Assembly: GCF_012222965.1 (NCBI RefSeq)
Contig: NZ_CP038241.1
Span: 434,001-498,000, forward strand
Source: Allofrancisella inopinata
Lineage (GTDB): Bacteria > Pseudomonadota > Gammaproteobacteria > Francisellales > Francisellaceae
DNA length: 64,000 bases
Direction of reading: 5' to 3'
Part shown: positions 49,216-58,057 of the stretch, piece by piece
Numbering within the stretch: position 1 is the first letter of the stretch
How the letters are laid out: each line of letters opens with the position of its first letter
The notes under the pieces: model-generated
What the model was told of the DNA's origin: nothing
Databases searched by the model: none
The model's input: the letters and a program-made list of their open reading frames with translations, nothing else
Translations under genes and position numbers: made by a program

Positions 49216-50187
49216 ATGCATTATCATATAAAAGAAGTATTCTGGTCAAGTATTTTATCATTTTTAAAATCACAAAAAGGTATACATAACAATGATGAAG
49301 CCAGATTAAGATTGTTTATTGAAGCTGTATTTTATGTGTTACGTACAGGCTGCCAATGGAGAATGTTACCATTTTATTATGGTAAATATAGATCAATACA
49401 TAAACGTTTTAAAGATTGGTTTGATAAAGGCATATTCTCTAGATTATTTAAGTCAGTACAAAACCCTGACTTACAAGAAGTTATGATTGATTCAACGATA
49501 GCAAGAACATATGCCTGTTCTACAGGATATCAGAGGGATAATAACCAAGCAATTGGTAGATCAGTTGGAGGACTAACCACCAAGATTCATGCTATGACTG
49601 ATGCTTTAGGCAATCCGATTGAAATATTACTATCAGAAGGCAAAACTCATGATAGTAAAGTAGCTATAGCCTTACTACAAAATGTATATAATACAAAAGT
49701 TATCGCTGATAGAGCATATCATCATACCTATAAACTTCCGCTAACAATCTCAAATTGTTCAAATAACTATGGCCCGTACCAACACCCAGAGAAATTAATT
49801 CCTGTGGTGATAAATAGTTGTATAAACTACAAGCCTATTCCTGTTTACGGGGATGGTTCGAATATCCGTGATTGGCTATATGTAGAAGATCATTGTGATG
49901 CTATTCAGATAATTATAGAGAAAGGAGTGGTTGGAGAGGTTTATAATATTGGTGGTATTAATGAGGTTGATAATCTAACCTTAGTAAAGACTATTTGTAA
50001 ACTAATGGATGAATACAAGCCGGAGAATGCTCCACATTCTAAATTAATTACTTTTGTAGAGGACAGAAAAGGCCATGATTGGCGTTATGCTATTGATAAC
50101 AGCAAGATTCAGAATGAGTTAGGATGGAAGCCTTCTCAAGACTTTGAGAAGATGTTTAAGCAAACTATAGGGTTTTATCTAAATTGA
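49216..50187 (+). pseudogene. in-frame chimera of IS5-type transposase and rmlB 3' end
   Basis: A 323-codon ORF built from two genes. Residues 1 to about 168 are an IS5-type transposase: GCQWRMLP, KRFKDWFDKGIFSRLF, MIDSTIART with the first catalytic Asp92, and VIADRAY with Asp165; the final Glu is missing. From about residue 169 (YHHTYKLPLTISNCSNNYGPY) it is the C-terminal part of dTDP-glucose 4,6-dehydratase (RmlB; the role WbtM has in F. tularensis), lacking the cofactor loop and the Tyr-x3-Lys site. The junction is near 49717-49732. Neither half should be active. It records deletion of the right end of the polysaccharide cluster by an IS. Confidence 0.9.
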
Positions 50188-50212
50188 AAATTTTATGTTT
50201 ATGGTAACTATA

Positions 50213-51412
50213 TTAAAAATTCTCTTTAATAATTTCCTTTATAGCTGAATTAATCAATTTTGTGTTTGTGTTACTAACACCTACCATTTGTGCAAATTCC
50301 GGCCATTTAGCAACAGCTGCTTTTACCTCACTAATTATACATAAAGCAACATTTTTTTTAATATTATTTATTTTTGCAAGTTCTAGAAGATGAGAAATAC
50401 CAGGATTTTTTCCTTCCCCCATAATCATAGAGCAATGTTCACCACTAGGACCTGATGAAAATGTAAGATCATAAGATGGTGACATACGCCATGAGCCATC
50501 TTTAGCCATTAAAAATGAAAAATTCTTAGCATGATCATCACGGTTATGACTCAGAATATTAAATACACATTGCCTATACTGTTTTTCGCAACAATTCATA
50601 TTACGGGTAAGATACATGGTTGTTTTCATAATCATTTGATAGTCTAGGCTTGGAATTCTATGATCAGCATGTAAGAGTCCACTTATTGTATGCATATAAA
50701 TTCTTTCACAATCATTTCTATCAAAGCGTTTACTACCAAAGAATCCTAATCCTTTAGTAGATGGAAAAAGCTTAGCATTTGGTACTTCAAGACCAGCATC
50801 TTGTGCCATGAGATGGTAAGCATATTCTATAGCGCCAATATCTTTTGGATCAGTACTAGATGGGAATTTAATAAGCCAGTGTTCACCCTTAATGTCAATA
50901 AGTATTTTAGGTCTAGCACCAGCAGATGAACCGCCAAGCTTTAACAAATCTTCTACATAGCTATCATCATCATGTTCCTGAAATTCACAGATCTCTCGTG
51001 CAATTTCATCTAAAGAAGCATGAGATAATAAAGGAGCATTTTCTGTTTCAGGTTCATAAGTAAGAGCTCCCATACCATGTGAACCTACAAAACAAAGCCT
51101 ATCTAATAAAGACAAAGAACCTGGATTAATATCATGTTTAACAAGAGCACGATCAAGCAATAAACGTCCCCAACCATCTGGTAGGCTATCATTAAAAACA
51201 CCAAACATACCATCAAAAGTAAAGTCTTCTGATGGTATTATTCCTGCTTTAAGTGGTAACTTAAAAGGTGATAAATTAAGTCCTGTTTTGAGGAAATTAA
51301 CGTCATATTCAAAGAATAATTTGTGGGATTTAACTGCTAAACGTCCAACAAGGATTTTTTCATCCTGAGGTTTATAATAAACGTAAACAATTTTTGTAGG
51401 CGTAAATTTCAT
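50213..51412 (-). CDS. hipA: HipA-family toxin kinase
   Basis: Ser/Thr-kinase-fold toxin; E. coli HipA phosphorylates GltX and induces persistence. The 399 residues carry MFGVFNDSLPDGWGRLLLDR, LGGSSAGARPK (nucleotide loop), HWLIKFPSS (Lys), the catalytic NILSHNRDDHAKNFSFL and PSYDLTFS (metal Asp). All expected catalytic residues appear present. It overlaps hipB by 4 nt (ATGA), the usual antitoxin-first arrangement. Its 3' end is only 25 nt from the rmlB fragment. Confidence 0.92.
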   Translation of the reverse strand: MKFTPTKIVYVYYKPQDEKILVGRLAVKSHKLFFEYDVNFLKTGLNLSPFKLPLKAGIIPSEDFTFDGMFGVFNDSLPDGWGRLLLDRALVKHDINPGSLSLLDRLCFVGSHGMGALTYEPETENAPLLSHASLDEIAREICEFQEHDDDSYVEDLLKLGGSSAGARPKILIDIKGEHWLIKFPSSTDPKDIGAIEYAYHLMAQDAGLEVPNAKLFPSTKGLGFFGSKRFDRNDCERIYMHTISGLLHADHRIPSLDYQMIMKTTMYLTRNMNCCEKQYRQCVFNILSHNRDDHAKNFSFLMAKDGSWRMSPSYDLTFSSGPSGEHCSMIMGEGKNPGISHLLELAKINNIKKNVALCIISEVKAAVAKWPEFAQMVGVSNTNTKLINSAIKEIIKENF

Positions 51413-51714
51413 TTTCTACCTCTTTTTCTGGTGCTTTCTTCTACCAGTAATTCATCTAAAGAGGCAGGGAGCTCTTCAGCCTTCTTTACAAAGAGCTGCT
51501 CAAATTTTTCAAATTCATCTAAAACAATAGCAATTTTTAAAAGTGATTCGAGTGATATTTGTCCAGTTCGTTCAAATTTTTTCAATGTACCATAGCTTAC
51601 TCCAGATACTTTAGATAAGGTTTGCTGACTAAGATTGAGGCTCAAACGTTTAGCTTGTGCTCGTTTTGCGATATCTTTTGCCATTTCATAGGGTGACTTA
51701 AGTAGTACAAACAC
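51409..51714 (-). CDS. hipB: HipB-family antitoxin (XRE-type HTH)
   Basis: 101-residue DNA-binding antitoxin. The helix-turn-helix is LSLNLSQQTLSKVSGVSYGTLKKFERTGQISLESLLKIA (residues about 24-62). The tail is charged and basic (RKRGRK). It would repress the hipBA promoter and neutralise HipA. The upstream gap (51715-51780) contains short AT-rich inverted motifs (TATATAAGGTATATTATA) suited to an operator. Confidence 0.88.
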   Translation of the reverse strand: MFVLLKSPYEMAKDIAKRAQAKRLSLNLSQQTLSKVSGVSYGTLKKFERTGQISLESLLKIAIVLDEFEKFEQLFVKKAEELPASLDELLVEESTRKRGRK

Positions 51715-52220
51715 AATAGTAGCCTAAAAACTAATTTTACCTATATAAGGTATATTATAGTATCTATTCTATAGATAATCAAATGTTTGAGAGTGTAAAT
51801 TAAAAGATAGATAGAGCCATTTTTTCAAATATTTTTGCCTTATTATTATTTTCCTAATTTCAGCTTTCAACATACATGGACTTGCTTGTGATAAATGCAT
51901 CAATTTATGTTGGAATTGGTATTACATCTAGTAGAGCAGGCTGCTAAATTGCATAGTGAATTTGTAAAAATATATCCGTATCTGATAAATATAGAAATAG
52001 ACGAAAAAGATTTGGACTAAGATTCAATTAATAGCCGGCATTTATAATTTCAAGTTACATAAATGAGTTTCGAAAGAGGTCTATTGGTGGTAATGGAAGA
52101 ACTTCAAGACTTTTAAGATTTTGTATTTACAAAAAGTACTTTATTGTAATAATCTATTGACACACTCCAAAATATACTCCATAATATATTTAAAATAAAG
52201 CTTAAGATATTTTTGTGGAT
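51715..52220 (+). other. degenerate intergenic stretch with repeat copy C
   Basis: No secure gene in about 500 nt. It holds the hipBA promoter side, repeat copy C (51886-51924), and a 41-codon ORF at 51895-52020 (MHQFMLELVLHLVEQAAKLH...) that begins inside the repeat and may be a gene remnant. The composition looks like decayed accessory DNA. Confidence 0.4.
51886..51924 (-). repeat. repeat copy C (inverted, 39 bp)
   Basis: The reverse complement shares TAATACCAATTCCAACAT and the following ATTTATCACAA with the repeats at 21314 and 58683, with about one mismatch over the common core. It diverges after the core, so the mobile or duplicated unit is short. Confidence 0.7.
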
Positions 52221-52473
52221 ATGCCTAGTATTAGTGAATTTTATGAAATTATCATATAAATTATCATACATATGTATTGGATTGAACATAATCCACCACA
52301 TTTCCATGCCATTTATCAAGATAAAGAAGTAGTAGTTAATATAAAAACATTAGAAATCATGGAAGGGATTTTACCACGAAGAGGATTAAACCTTGTTTTA
52401 GATTGGGCAGAGATACATCAAGAAGAACTTCTTAAGAATTGGAATTTATGTGAAAATATGGAACACCCTAATA
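52221..52473 (+). pseudogene. DUF4160 gene, broken by an internal stop and an IS
   Basis: Starts MPSISEFYEIII, then a TAA at 52257-52259. The frame resumes as IIIHMYWIEHNPPHFHAIYQDKEVVVNIKTLEIMEGILPRRGLNLVLDW, a typical DUF4160 protein. The stop comes from a 12-bp tandem duplication (ATTATCATATAA, then ATTATCATA again). At 52473 the IS4-type element interrupts the end. Joining across the IS with one 4-bp target copy gives PNKIEPLI and a stop at 53655-53657, the normal family tail. DUF4160 usually pairs with a DUF2442 gene, found at 53666. A restart at the ATG 52272 could still make a short product. Confidence 0.82.
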
Positions 52474-53633
52474 ACTCACCTTACGCATTTTAGTTATGAA
52501 TTTCTAATTTCATATAACTCCTTAAGAGCAATAGCGTTAGATCTAACTAATAGCTTATATTTCAGAGCGAAGTGGTTTAGTGAAGTTTTTATCTTAAGCA
52601 TTTCTAGTTTACAAAAAGCTACTAATGAGCAAAAAATATGATTTCTTTGAGTTTTCTCAACTTTAGTTGGTGAGGCTGATAAAGAAGTATTTTGCTTAAT
52701 TGATTTATGATAAACCTCTATTTGCCATCTTTTTTGATAGTCATGGTATAACTGATTAGAATCTATTTCTAAATCATTTGTTACAAGATATAAAATTCCT
52801 TTTGTACCGTTCTCGTTTATGAAAATCTTTTTTGTTAAAAGCACAGGGAAATTCATATCTTTAAGCCATATCTTTAAAGATTCTCCATCAGCAATATCAA
52901 GTTCAGAGAGCTTAATAAAATCCTTACTCTTTCTAGCATAATCACTCAAGGCAACAACTCTATTTGACTTCATACCAAGTATAAATTTCTTCGATAATCT
53001 ATGATGTATGAAATTCATATTATCTTTAGAGCAAAACCAGCTATCTGCCAAAATATATTTAAACTTAACATGATTAATAACTGCTCGATTTATCATGTTT
53101 TGAAACATTTGGTTTTTAGTAACTTTAGATCTTCTTTTATACCGCTTATCTTTTTCATCATAATATCGCTCATCCTTTTTCACTATCTCATAGTCTATAG
53201 GAATAGATAAGTTTGATGTACTAAGCATACATGAGACTATATTAATACCCTTTACATGAACACTTTTAGCATGAGAGTGATGCCAACAGACTATATCATT
53301 TTCATCTGTGCTTGGCTTTTCACTAATTGTATCATCCAAACAAAGAACATCGTATTCGCTGTTATGTTTTCTAACTAAAGGCTTTATATATTTCCAAAAT
53401 TCTAAGCTTGTTAAATCTGACTTGTTTAAAAACCTTGTTATTTTGTCATGTGATACTTCTTGATCTAATATATCTGATAATTTTGTGGCTGTAGCATACT
53501 TAGTTTGGCTTATAAGATAGTCTGTGTATATATCTAGTAAATCCTTGTCCATTTCTTAAAAAACAGAATTTTTTCCTATGTCCAGTATTCTAAATATCTT
53601 TTTAAAACTTACAATCTTTTACGTAAGGTGAGT
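52474..53633 (-). mobile_element. IS4-type insertion sequence, copy 1 (1160 bp)
   Basis: Bounded by inverted ends ACTCACCTTACG (left, 52474) and CGTAAGGTGAGT (right, ending 53633). A 4-bp AATA flanks both sides and restores the DUF4160 reading frame when collapsed. The element contains one transposase gene. Copy 2 at 56176-57335 has exactly the same length and lies in the opposite orientation. Confidence 0.93.
52494..53552 (-). CDS. IS4-family transposase, copy 1
   Basis: 352-residue DDE transposase that cuts and pastes the element. Catalytic positions: VLCLDDTISEK (first Asp), YILADSWFCSK (second Asp) and the YREK signature Y-x2-R-x3-E-x6-K in YQKRWQIEVYHKSIK (Glu), which defines the IS4 family. 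Identical to copy 2 except one residue visible (KYKLLVRSN here against KYKLIVRSN). The frame is intact, so it is likely active. It ends 20 nt inside the element end. Confidence 0.94.
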   Translation of the reverse strand: MDKDLLDIYTDYLISQTKYATATKLSDILDQEVSHDKITRFLNKSDLTSLEFWKYIKPLVRKHNSEYDVLCLDDTISEKPSTDENDIVCWHHSHAKSVHVKGINIVSCMLSTSNLSIPIDYEIVKKDERYYDEKDKRYKRRSKVTKNQMFQNMINRAVINHVKFKYILADSWFCSKDNMNFIHHRLSKKFILGMKSNRVVALSDYARKSKDFIKLSELDIADGESLKIWLKDMNFPVLLTKKIFINENGTKGILYLVTNDLEIDSNQLYHDYQKRWQIEVYHKSIKQNTSLSASPTKVEKTQRNHIFCSLVAFCKLEMLKIKTSLNHFALKYKLLVRSNAIALKELYEIRNS

Positions 53634-53665
53634 AATAAAATTGAACCTTTGATATAGGAGTTATT

Positions 53666-53920
53666 ATGTATTGGGATATAAAAAATGTAAATTATAAAAA
53701 ACATTTAAAATTAGAGATTGAGTTTGCTGATGGTTTAAAAGGTGAATTATGCTTTAATGAAGAAAATTTAAAAGGGGTGTTCGAGCCTCTTAAAAAGACT
53801 GATGAGTTTAGAAAGTTTTTTATTGGTAATGGAAAAACCATTGTTTGGGATTGCGGTGTTGATGTAGCTCCAGATAGACTACATAATGACATAAAGAATA
53901 AAGGGTATTGTATTTTATGA
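53666..53920 (+). CDS. DUF2442 family protein
   Basis: 84 residues: MYWDIKNVNYKKHLKLEIEFADGLKGELCF...GVDVAPDRLHNDI, the usual DUF2442 layout ending in the 'D-x-APD-x-L' motif. DUF2442 and DUF4160 genes are commonly adjacent and proposed to be a toxin-antitoxin-like pair; the mechanism is not established. AGGAGTT precedes the ATG. Its partner is the IS-broken gene at 52221, so this copy may be orphaned. Confidence 0.82.
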   Translation: MYWDIKNVNYKKHLKLEIEFADGLKGELCFNEENLKGVFEPLKKTDEFRKFFIGNGKTIVWDCGVDVAPDRLHNDIKNKGYCIL

Positions 53921-53944
53921 TTAATCCACTTATAGGGAAGCGTA

Positions 53945-54538
53945 ATGGCAATAGTAGGATATGCTAGAGTATCTAGTGTAGGACAGTCACTAGAATTGCA
54001 AATTGAGAAGCTAAAAGCTTATGGATGTACAAAGATCTATACAGAGAAAAAATCTGCTATGGATCAAAAGCGACCTGAGCTCCTTAAGTGCTTAGATTAT
54101 GTTAGAGATAGTGATGATACTCTTGTAGTAACAAAACTCGACAGAATCGCTCGTAGCTCTCTTCATTTGGGTAAAATAGTTGAACAGTTGCAAAAAAAGG
54201 AAGTAAATTTTGTAGTTATAGATCAACAAATAGACACAACTACTAGTTATGGTAGGTTAACATTCCAAATATTATCATCTATAGCAGAGTTTGAAAATGA
54301 AATACGTAGGGAAAGACAAAAAGAGGGCATTCTCAAAGCTAAAAAGGATGGTAAAAGATTAGGTAGAAAAATGTCTATATCACCTGAAACCATAAAAGAG
54401 GTTAAAGATGATATAACATCTAGTTTAACCGTTGCTAATATTATGAAGAAACATCGAATCAGTAATGGCACCTTTTATCGTATTAAAAATGGTCAATACG
54501 ATTCTTTATTAGAATTACACAATCACAAGGTATCTTAG
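53945..54538 (+). CDS. serine recombinase (resolvase/invertase family)
   Basis: 197-residue site-specific recombinase. The start MAIVGYARVSSVGQSLELQIEKL has the nucleophile serine (ARVSS). TKLDRIARSSLHLG, FVVIDQQIDTTTSYGRLTFQILSSIAEFENEIRRERQ and a C-terminal HTH (NIMKKHRISNGTFYRIKNG) complete the Tn3-resolvase layout. GGGAAG lies before the ATG. It sits 24 nt after the DUF2442 gene and marks the segment as mobile. No obvious res site was identified by eye. Confidence 0.93.
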   Translation: MAIVGYARVSSVGQSLELQIEKLKAYGCTKIYTEKKSAMDQKRPELLKCLDYVRDSDDTLVVTKLDRIARSSLHLGKIVEQLQKKEVNFVVIDQQIDTTTSYGRLTFQILSSIAEFENEIRRERQKEGILKAKKDGKRLGRKMSISPETIKEVKDDITSSLTVANIMKKHRISNGTFYRIKNGQYDSLLELHNHKVS

Positions 54539-54691
54539 ATTTAGTACCCTTTATAATTTCAAAAACCTTTATAAGCTCTCCTCTCTTCATAGTTTCATCA
54601 AAGCTAATAGCAGGAAGACAGTGCTAGCCAATCTTATTATCAAAGTAGAGGTTTATGTTATAATTAAGTGTCAAAGCAGCAGTGTGCTTCT

Positions 54692-54793
54692 ATGCAAAAA
54701 ATAGCAAAAGTAAATACAAACTATTACCAGCTAAAGAAAGACAAAGCAGTAGACAAGTTAAAGAAAGGAGTAATTAAGAAAAATAGAAAGTAG
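54692..54793 (+). CDS. possible short basic peptide
   Basis: 33-codon ORF (MQKIAKVNTNYYQLKKDK...) rich in Lys, ending 12 nt before the SEC-C gene. No strong ribosome site and no recognised family. It may be a leader or the tail of a lost gene. Confidence 0.25.
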   Translation: MQKIAKVNTNYYQLKKDKAVDKLKKGVIKKNRK

Positions 54794-54805
54794 AGAGCTG
54801 ATTAG

Positions 54806-55357
54806 ATGAAAATAGGTAGGAATGAGCCATGTATTTGTGGCTCTGGCAAAAAATATAAGAAATGTTGTTACGGTAAGGAAGATTTGCTTAGTTCTAAGTC
54901 AAACACGTCAACTGATGGTTCAAGAAAATTGATGAATAAGCACCAGCAAGAGCTTGTGCGAAAGAATAAGAATATAAAGGTTAAGGAAAGCGACGGCTTT
55001 AAAATGTCTGATATAATAAAAGAATTTGCATCAGATATGCTTGATTACGCTGAAACAGATGATCAAATAAGAATGACCTTTCAAATGGCAATAGTCTCTT
55101 GGAATTTGTGTGTGATGTTAGAGCGAGAGCAGGATGGATCAAAACAGCAAAACCTTATTGATGGTTTTTTGGTTACTTGTAAGAAGGCGCAACGATCCCC
55201 TGAAGCAGATGATGGAGTTTTTGAAGAAATACTAGAGCATTATCGTATTCGTAAGCAAAAATATTTTTCGCATATTAATAGATTTATTGCTGATTATAAA
55301 TTAGAAGTACTAAGAAGTGGAGACATTAATCTTTCTATCGCATCAACAGAGACGTGA
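54806..55357 (+). CDS. SEC-C motif protein
   Basis: 183 residues. The N-terminal GRNEPCICGSGKKYKKCC is a classic SEC-C zinc-binding motif (CxCx8CC), as at the SecA C-terminus and in many plasmid or defence proteins. The remainder (residues about 60-180) is helical and acidic with no known domain. It is a stand-alone SEC-C protein near recombinase and IS genes. Whether it acts with the J-domain gene downstream is unknown. Confidence 0.8.
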   Translation: MKIGRNEPCICGSGKKYKKCCYGKEDLLSSKSNTSTDGSRKLMNKHQQELVRKNKNIKVKESDGFKMSDIIKEFASDMLDYAETDDQIRMTFQMAIVSWNLCVMLEREQDGSKQQNLIDGFLVTCKKAQRSPEADDGVFEEILEHYRIRKQKYFSHINRFIADYKLEVLRSGDINLSIASTET

Positions 55358-55657
55358 TTTGCCACACAATTGAAGGGCTGATAGTCTATATGAAGAATCT
55401 AAAGAATTAAACTAAGTAGCCTCTATATCCTGAAGTACTGCCATATGATCCATAGTTGCATGAGATAAAGCTCATGTGCAGAATGATTACACTGATTTTA
55501 TAGAGTTAATTGTAGAGGTAGTAGAAGAGTCATTCGAACCGTGCTGGTTTGCAACTACATCAATATATTTAAGTTTCACATATGAACATGTGGTAGATGA
55601 ATTCTCTAGGAAATGGTAAAAAAAATAAGCTATTAATAATCTCAACAGGACAATAAA
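55358..55657 (+). other. intergenic remnant region
   Basis: 300 nt without a secure gene. A 47-codon frame at 55476-55619 (GTG start, QNDYTDFIELIVEVVEESFEPCWFATT...) looks protein-like and may be the end of a decayed gene; no family recognised. A purine-rich CAGGACA motif lies just before the following gene start at 55658. Confidence 0.35.
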
Positions 55658-56200
55658 ATGAGCACTGATATATTAAATATTACAGATCCAAACGCATCTA
55701 AAACGACGGATAAGAGTAAATTACAAATATTATGGGAAAAAATAGAAAAAGCAGAAGTAAGGAATCAAAAAGCAGAAGAAAAAGTAGATGAGTTATACAA
55801 TGAGTATCAATCAGTGGTAATGCCTCTTGAGAAGCAGATGTCTAGTACTCATTGTGATCTAATTGCACATCTGATTTCATTTATCCCCTCTGAAAATCTT
55901 ACTAAAAGGCAACGAGAAACATTATTTGATGAGATCGATGAGCATATGTATCAAGTTGATGGTAAGCTGCATTTGTATGATTCAAAAAGAATATCTGATA
56001 TTCGTGACACCTTAGATAAATATGCTACAAAGTATTATCCTGAAGAAAAGAGAGAGACTATAGATGATGGGTTCGATCAACTAAAATTATTTTTAAATAT
56101 GATGGGAGCCGGAGATTTAGACTTACCAGAAGATGATTTAAAAGAAGTTCTATTTAAGGGAGATTCTAGTAAATTACTCACCTTACGTAAAAGATTGTAA
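55658..56200 (+). pseudogene. 5' part of an IS-split J-domain protein gene
   Basis: Encodes about 173 native residues: a coiled-coil-like start (ILWEKIEKAEVRNQKAEEKVDELYNEYQ) and an acidic middle, ending FKGDSSK before the IS at 56176. The last few codons (TLRKRL) are IS sequence. Removing the IS and one AAATT copy rejoins the frame exactly as GDSSKLEEILKNAQ with the part at 57341, giving a protein of about 377 residues. Probably inactivated. Confidence 0.85.
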
Positions 56201-57335
56201 GTTTTAAAAAGATATTTAGAATACTGGACATAGGAAAAAATTCTGTTTTTTAAGAAATGGACAAGGATTTACTAGATATATACACAGACTATCTTATAAG
56301 CCAAACTAAGTATGCTACAGCCACAAAATTATCAGATATATTAGATCAAGAAGTATCACATGACAAAATAACAAGGTTTTTAAACAAGTCAGATTTAACA
56401 AGCTTAGAATTTTGGAAATATATAAAGCCTTTAGTTAGAAAACATAACAGCGAATACGATGTTCTTTGTTTGGATGATACAATTAGTGAAAAGCCAAGCA
56501 CAGATGAAAATGATATAGTCTGTTGGCATCACTCTCATGCTAAAAGTGTTCATGTAAAGGGTATTAATATAGTCTCATGTATGCTTAGTACATCAAACTT
56601 ATCTATTCCTATAGACTATGAGATAGTGAAAAAGGATGAGCGATATTATGATGAAAAAGATAAGCGGTATAAAAGAAGATCTAAAGTTACTAAAAACCAA
56701 ATGTTTCAAAACATGATAAATCGAGCAGTTATTAATCATGTTAAGTTTAAATATATTTTGGCAGATAGCTGGTTTTGCTCTAAAGATAATATGAATTTCA
56801 TACATCATAGATTATCGAAGAAATTTATACTTGGTATGAAGTCAAATAGAGTTGTTGCCTTGAGTGATTATGCTAGAAAGAGTAAGGATTTTATTAAGCT
56901 CTCTGAACTTGATATTGCTGATGGAGAATCTTTAAAGATATGGCTTAAAGATATGAATTTCCCTGTGCTTTTAACAAAAAAGATTTTCATAAACGAGAAC
57001 GGTACAAAAGGAATTTTATATCTTGTAACAAATGATTTAGAAATAGATTCTAATCAGTTATACCATGACTATCAAAAAAGATGGCAAATAGAGGTTTATC
57101 ATAAATCAATTAAGCAAAATACTTCTTTATCAGCCTCACCAACTAAAGTTGAGAAAACTCAAAGAAATCATATTTTTTGCTCATTAGTAGCTTTTTGTAA
57201 ACTAGAAATGCTTAAGATAAAAACTTCACTAAACCACTTCGCTCTGAAATATAAGCTAATAGTTAGATCTAACGCTATTGCTCTTAAGGAGTTATATGAA
57301 ATTAGAAATTCATAACTAAAATGCGTAAGGTGAGT
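56176..57335 (+). mobile_element. IS4-type insertion sequence, copy 2 (1160 bp)
   Basis: Ends ACTCACCTTACG (56176) and CGTAAGGTGAGT (to 57335), flanked by a perfect 5-bp duplication AAATT (56171-56175 and 57336-57340). It is inserted within a J-domain gene. Same length as copy 1 and opposite orientation. Confidence 0.95.
56257..57315 (+). CDS. IS4-family transposase, copy 2
   Basis: 352 residues, intact, with the same catalytic Asp, Asp and YREK Glu motifs as copy 1. The only visible protein difference is Ile for Leu in KYKLIVRSN (a T/A base change), so duplication was recent. The ATG at 56257 follows AAGAA, a weak ribosome site. The gene nearly fills the element. Confidence 0.94.
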   Translation: MDKDLLDIYTDYLISQTKYATATKLSDILDQEVSHDKITRFLNKSDLTSLEFWKYIKPLVRKHNSEYDVLCLDDTISEKPSTDENDIVCWHHSHAKSVHVKGINIVSCMLSTSNLSIPIDYEIVKKDERYYDEKDKRYKRRSKVTKNQMFQNMINRAVINHVKFKYILADSWFCSKDNMNFIHHRLSKKFILGMKSNRVVALSDYARKSKDFIKLSELDIADGESLKIWLKDMNFPVLLTKKIFINENGTKGILYLVTNDLEIDSNQLYHDYQKRWQIEVYHKSIKQNTSLSASPTKVEKTQRNHIFCSLVAFCKLEMLKIKTSLNHFALKYKLIVRSNAIALKELYEIRNS

Positions 57336-57956
57336 AAATTAGAGGAAATTTTAAAGAATGCTCAAGAAGATATTATGAGCAAGATGAACAATAAATCAGA
57401 AGAATGGGATGACTATAGATTCAACTACCAAAAGGATGAAAATGATGAAGCTTCTAAGGTTACTGAGATATTTAAAGGTAGCCAGCTAAATAAAATATAC
57501 AAACAGATTGCTAATGTAATACATCCTGATAAAGAATCTGACTCTACAAAGTTAGAGATCAAAAAGGAGCTTATGCAAAAGCTAACAGAAGCAAAGAGAA
57601 ATAAAGATGTTTTTACTCTTATAAAAATGTATCAAGAACATGTGCCAGGTGGTGAGTTTTTCTTAGATGATTCTGCTATTAAGCATGTTGAACAACTTTT
57701 GCAGATGAAGATCTACAAACTTAATAATGACCACAGAGAAATATTTAATGGTCAGGGTATTAAATCTGCTGTTTGGAAAGCTTTCTCTGCCCCTAGTAAG
57801 AAAAAAAGATCAGAAAACTTTAATATCTCTATTAACCATATAAATAACCTTTCTGAGGACTACAATAAACAAATCTCTAAAACAGAAACTATAAATAAAT
57901 TAAAAAAAGAATTGAACAATATGAAACATCGCTATGCATCACCATTTTTGGGTTAA
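57321..57956 (+). pseudogene. 3' part of an IS-split J-domain protein gene
   Basis: Native sequence starts at 57341; the ATG at 57321 lies inside the IS end. The fragment reads KLEEILKNAQEDIMSKM... and contains IYKQIANVIHPDKESDSTKLEIKKELMQKLTEA. This is a J-domain helix II/III core with the invariant HPD. The HPD recruits DnaK in canonical J-proteins. The C-terminus is Lys/Asn-rich. It completes the 5' fragment at 55658. A truncated product could be made from the IS-provided start. Confidence 0.83.
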
Positions 57957-57984
57957 TTGAAAAAAATAGGGTCTAATACCGTTG

Positions 57985-58012
57985 TTGACATTTTAATTTT
58001 CATATGTATTAT
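57985..58012 (+). promoter_or_regulatory. sigma70-type promoter for vapBC
   Basis: TTGACA at 57985-57990, a 16-nt spacer, then TATTAT at 58007-58012, about 45 nt before the vapB start. A GC-rich imperfect palindrome (ATGCGCGCGTGCAT, 58035-58048) lies between promoter and gene and could be the VapB operator. Confidence 0.6.
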
Positions 58013-58057
58013 TAAAGTGTGTACAATATATTTAATGCGCGCGTGCATGGAGGGGGT

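Noticed and set aside
53001-53210. 69-codon ORF inside both IS copies (also 56599-56808)
   Set aside because: Antisense to the transposase and merely repeated because the IS is duplicated.
54483-54590. Minus-strand ORF MKRGELIKVFEIIKGT... over the resolvase 3' end
   Set aside because: Looks protein-like but short, overlaps the resolvase and has no continuation upstream; too weak to call.
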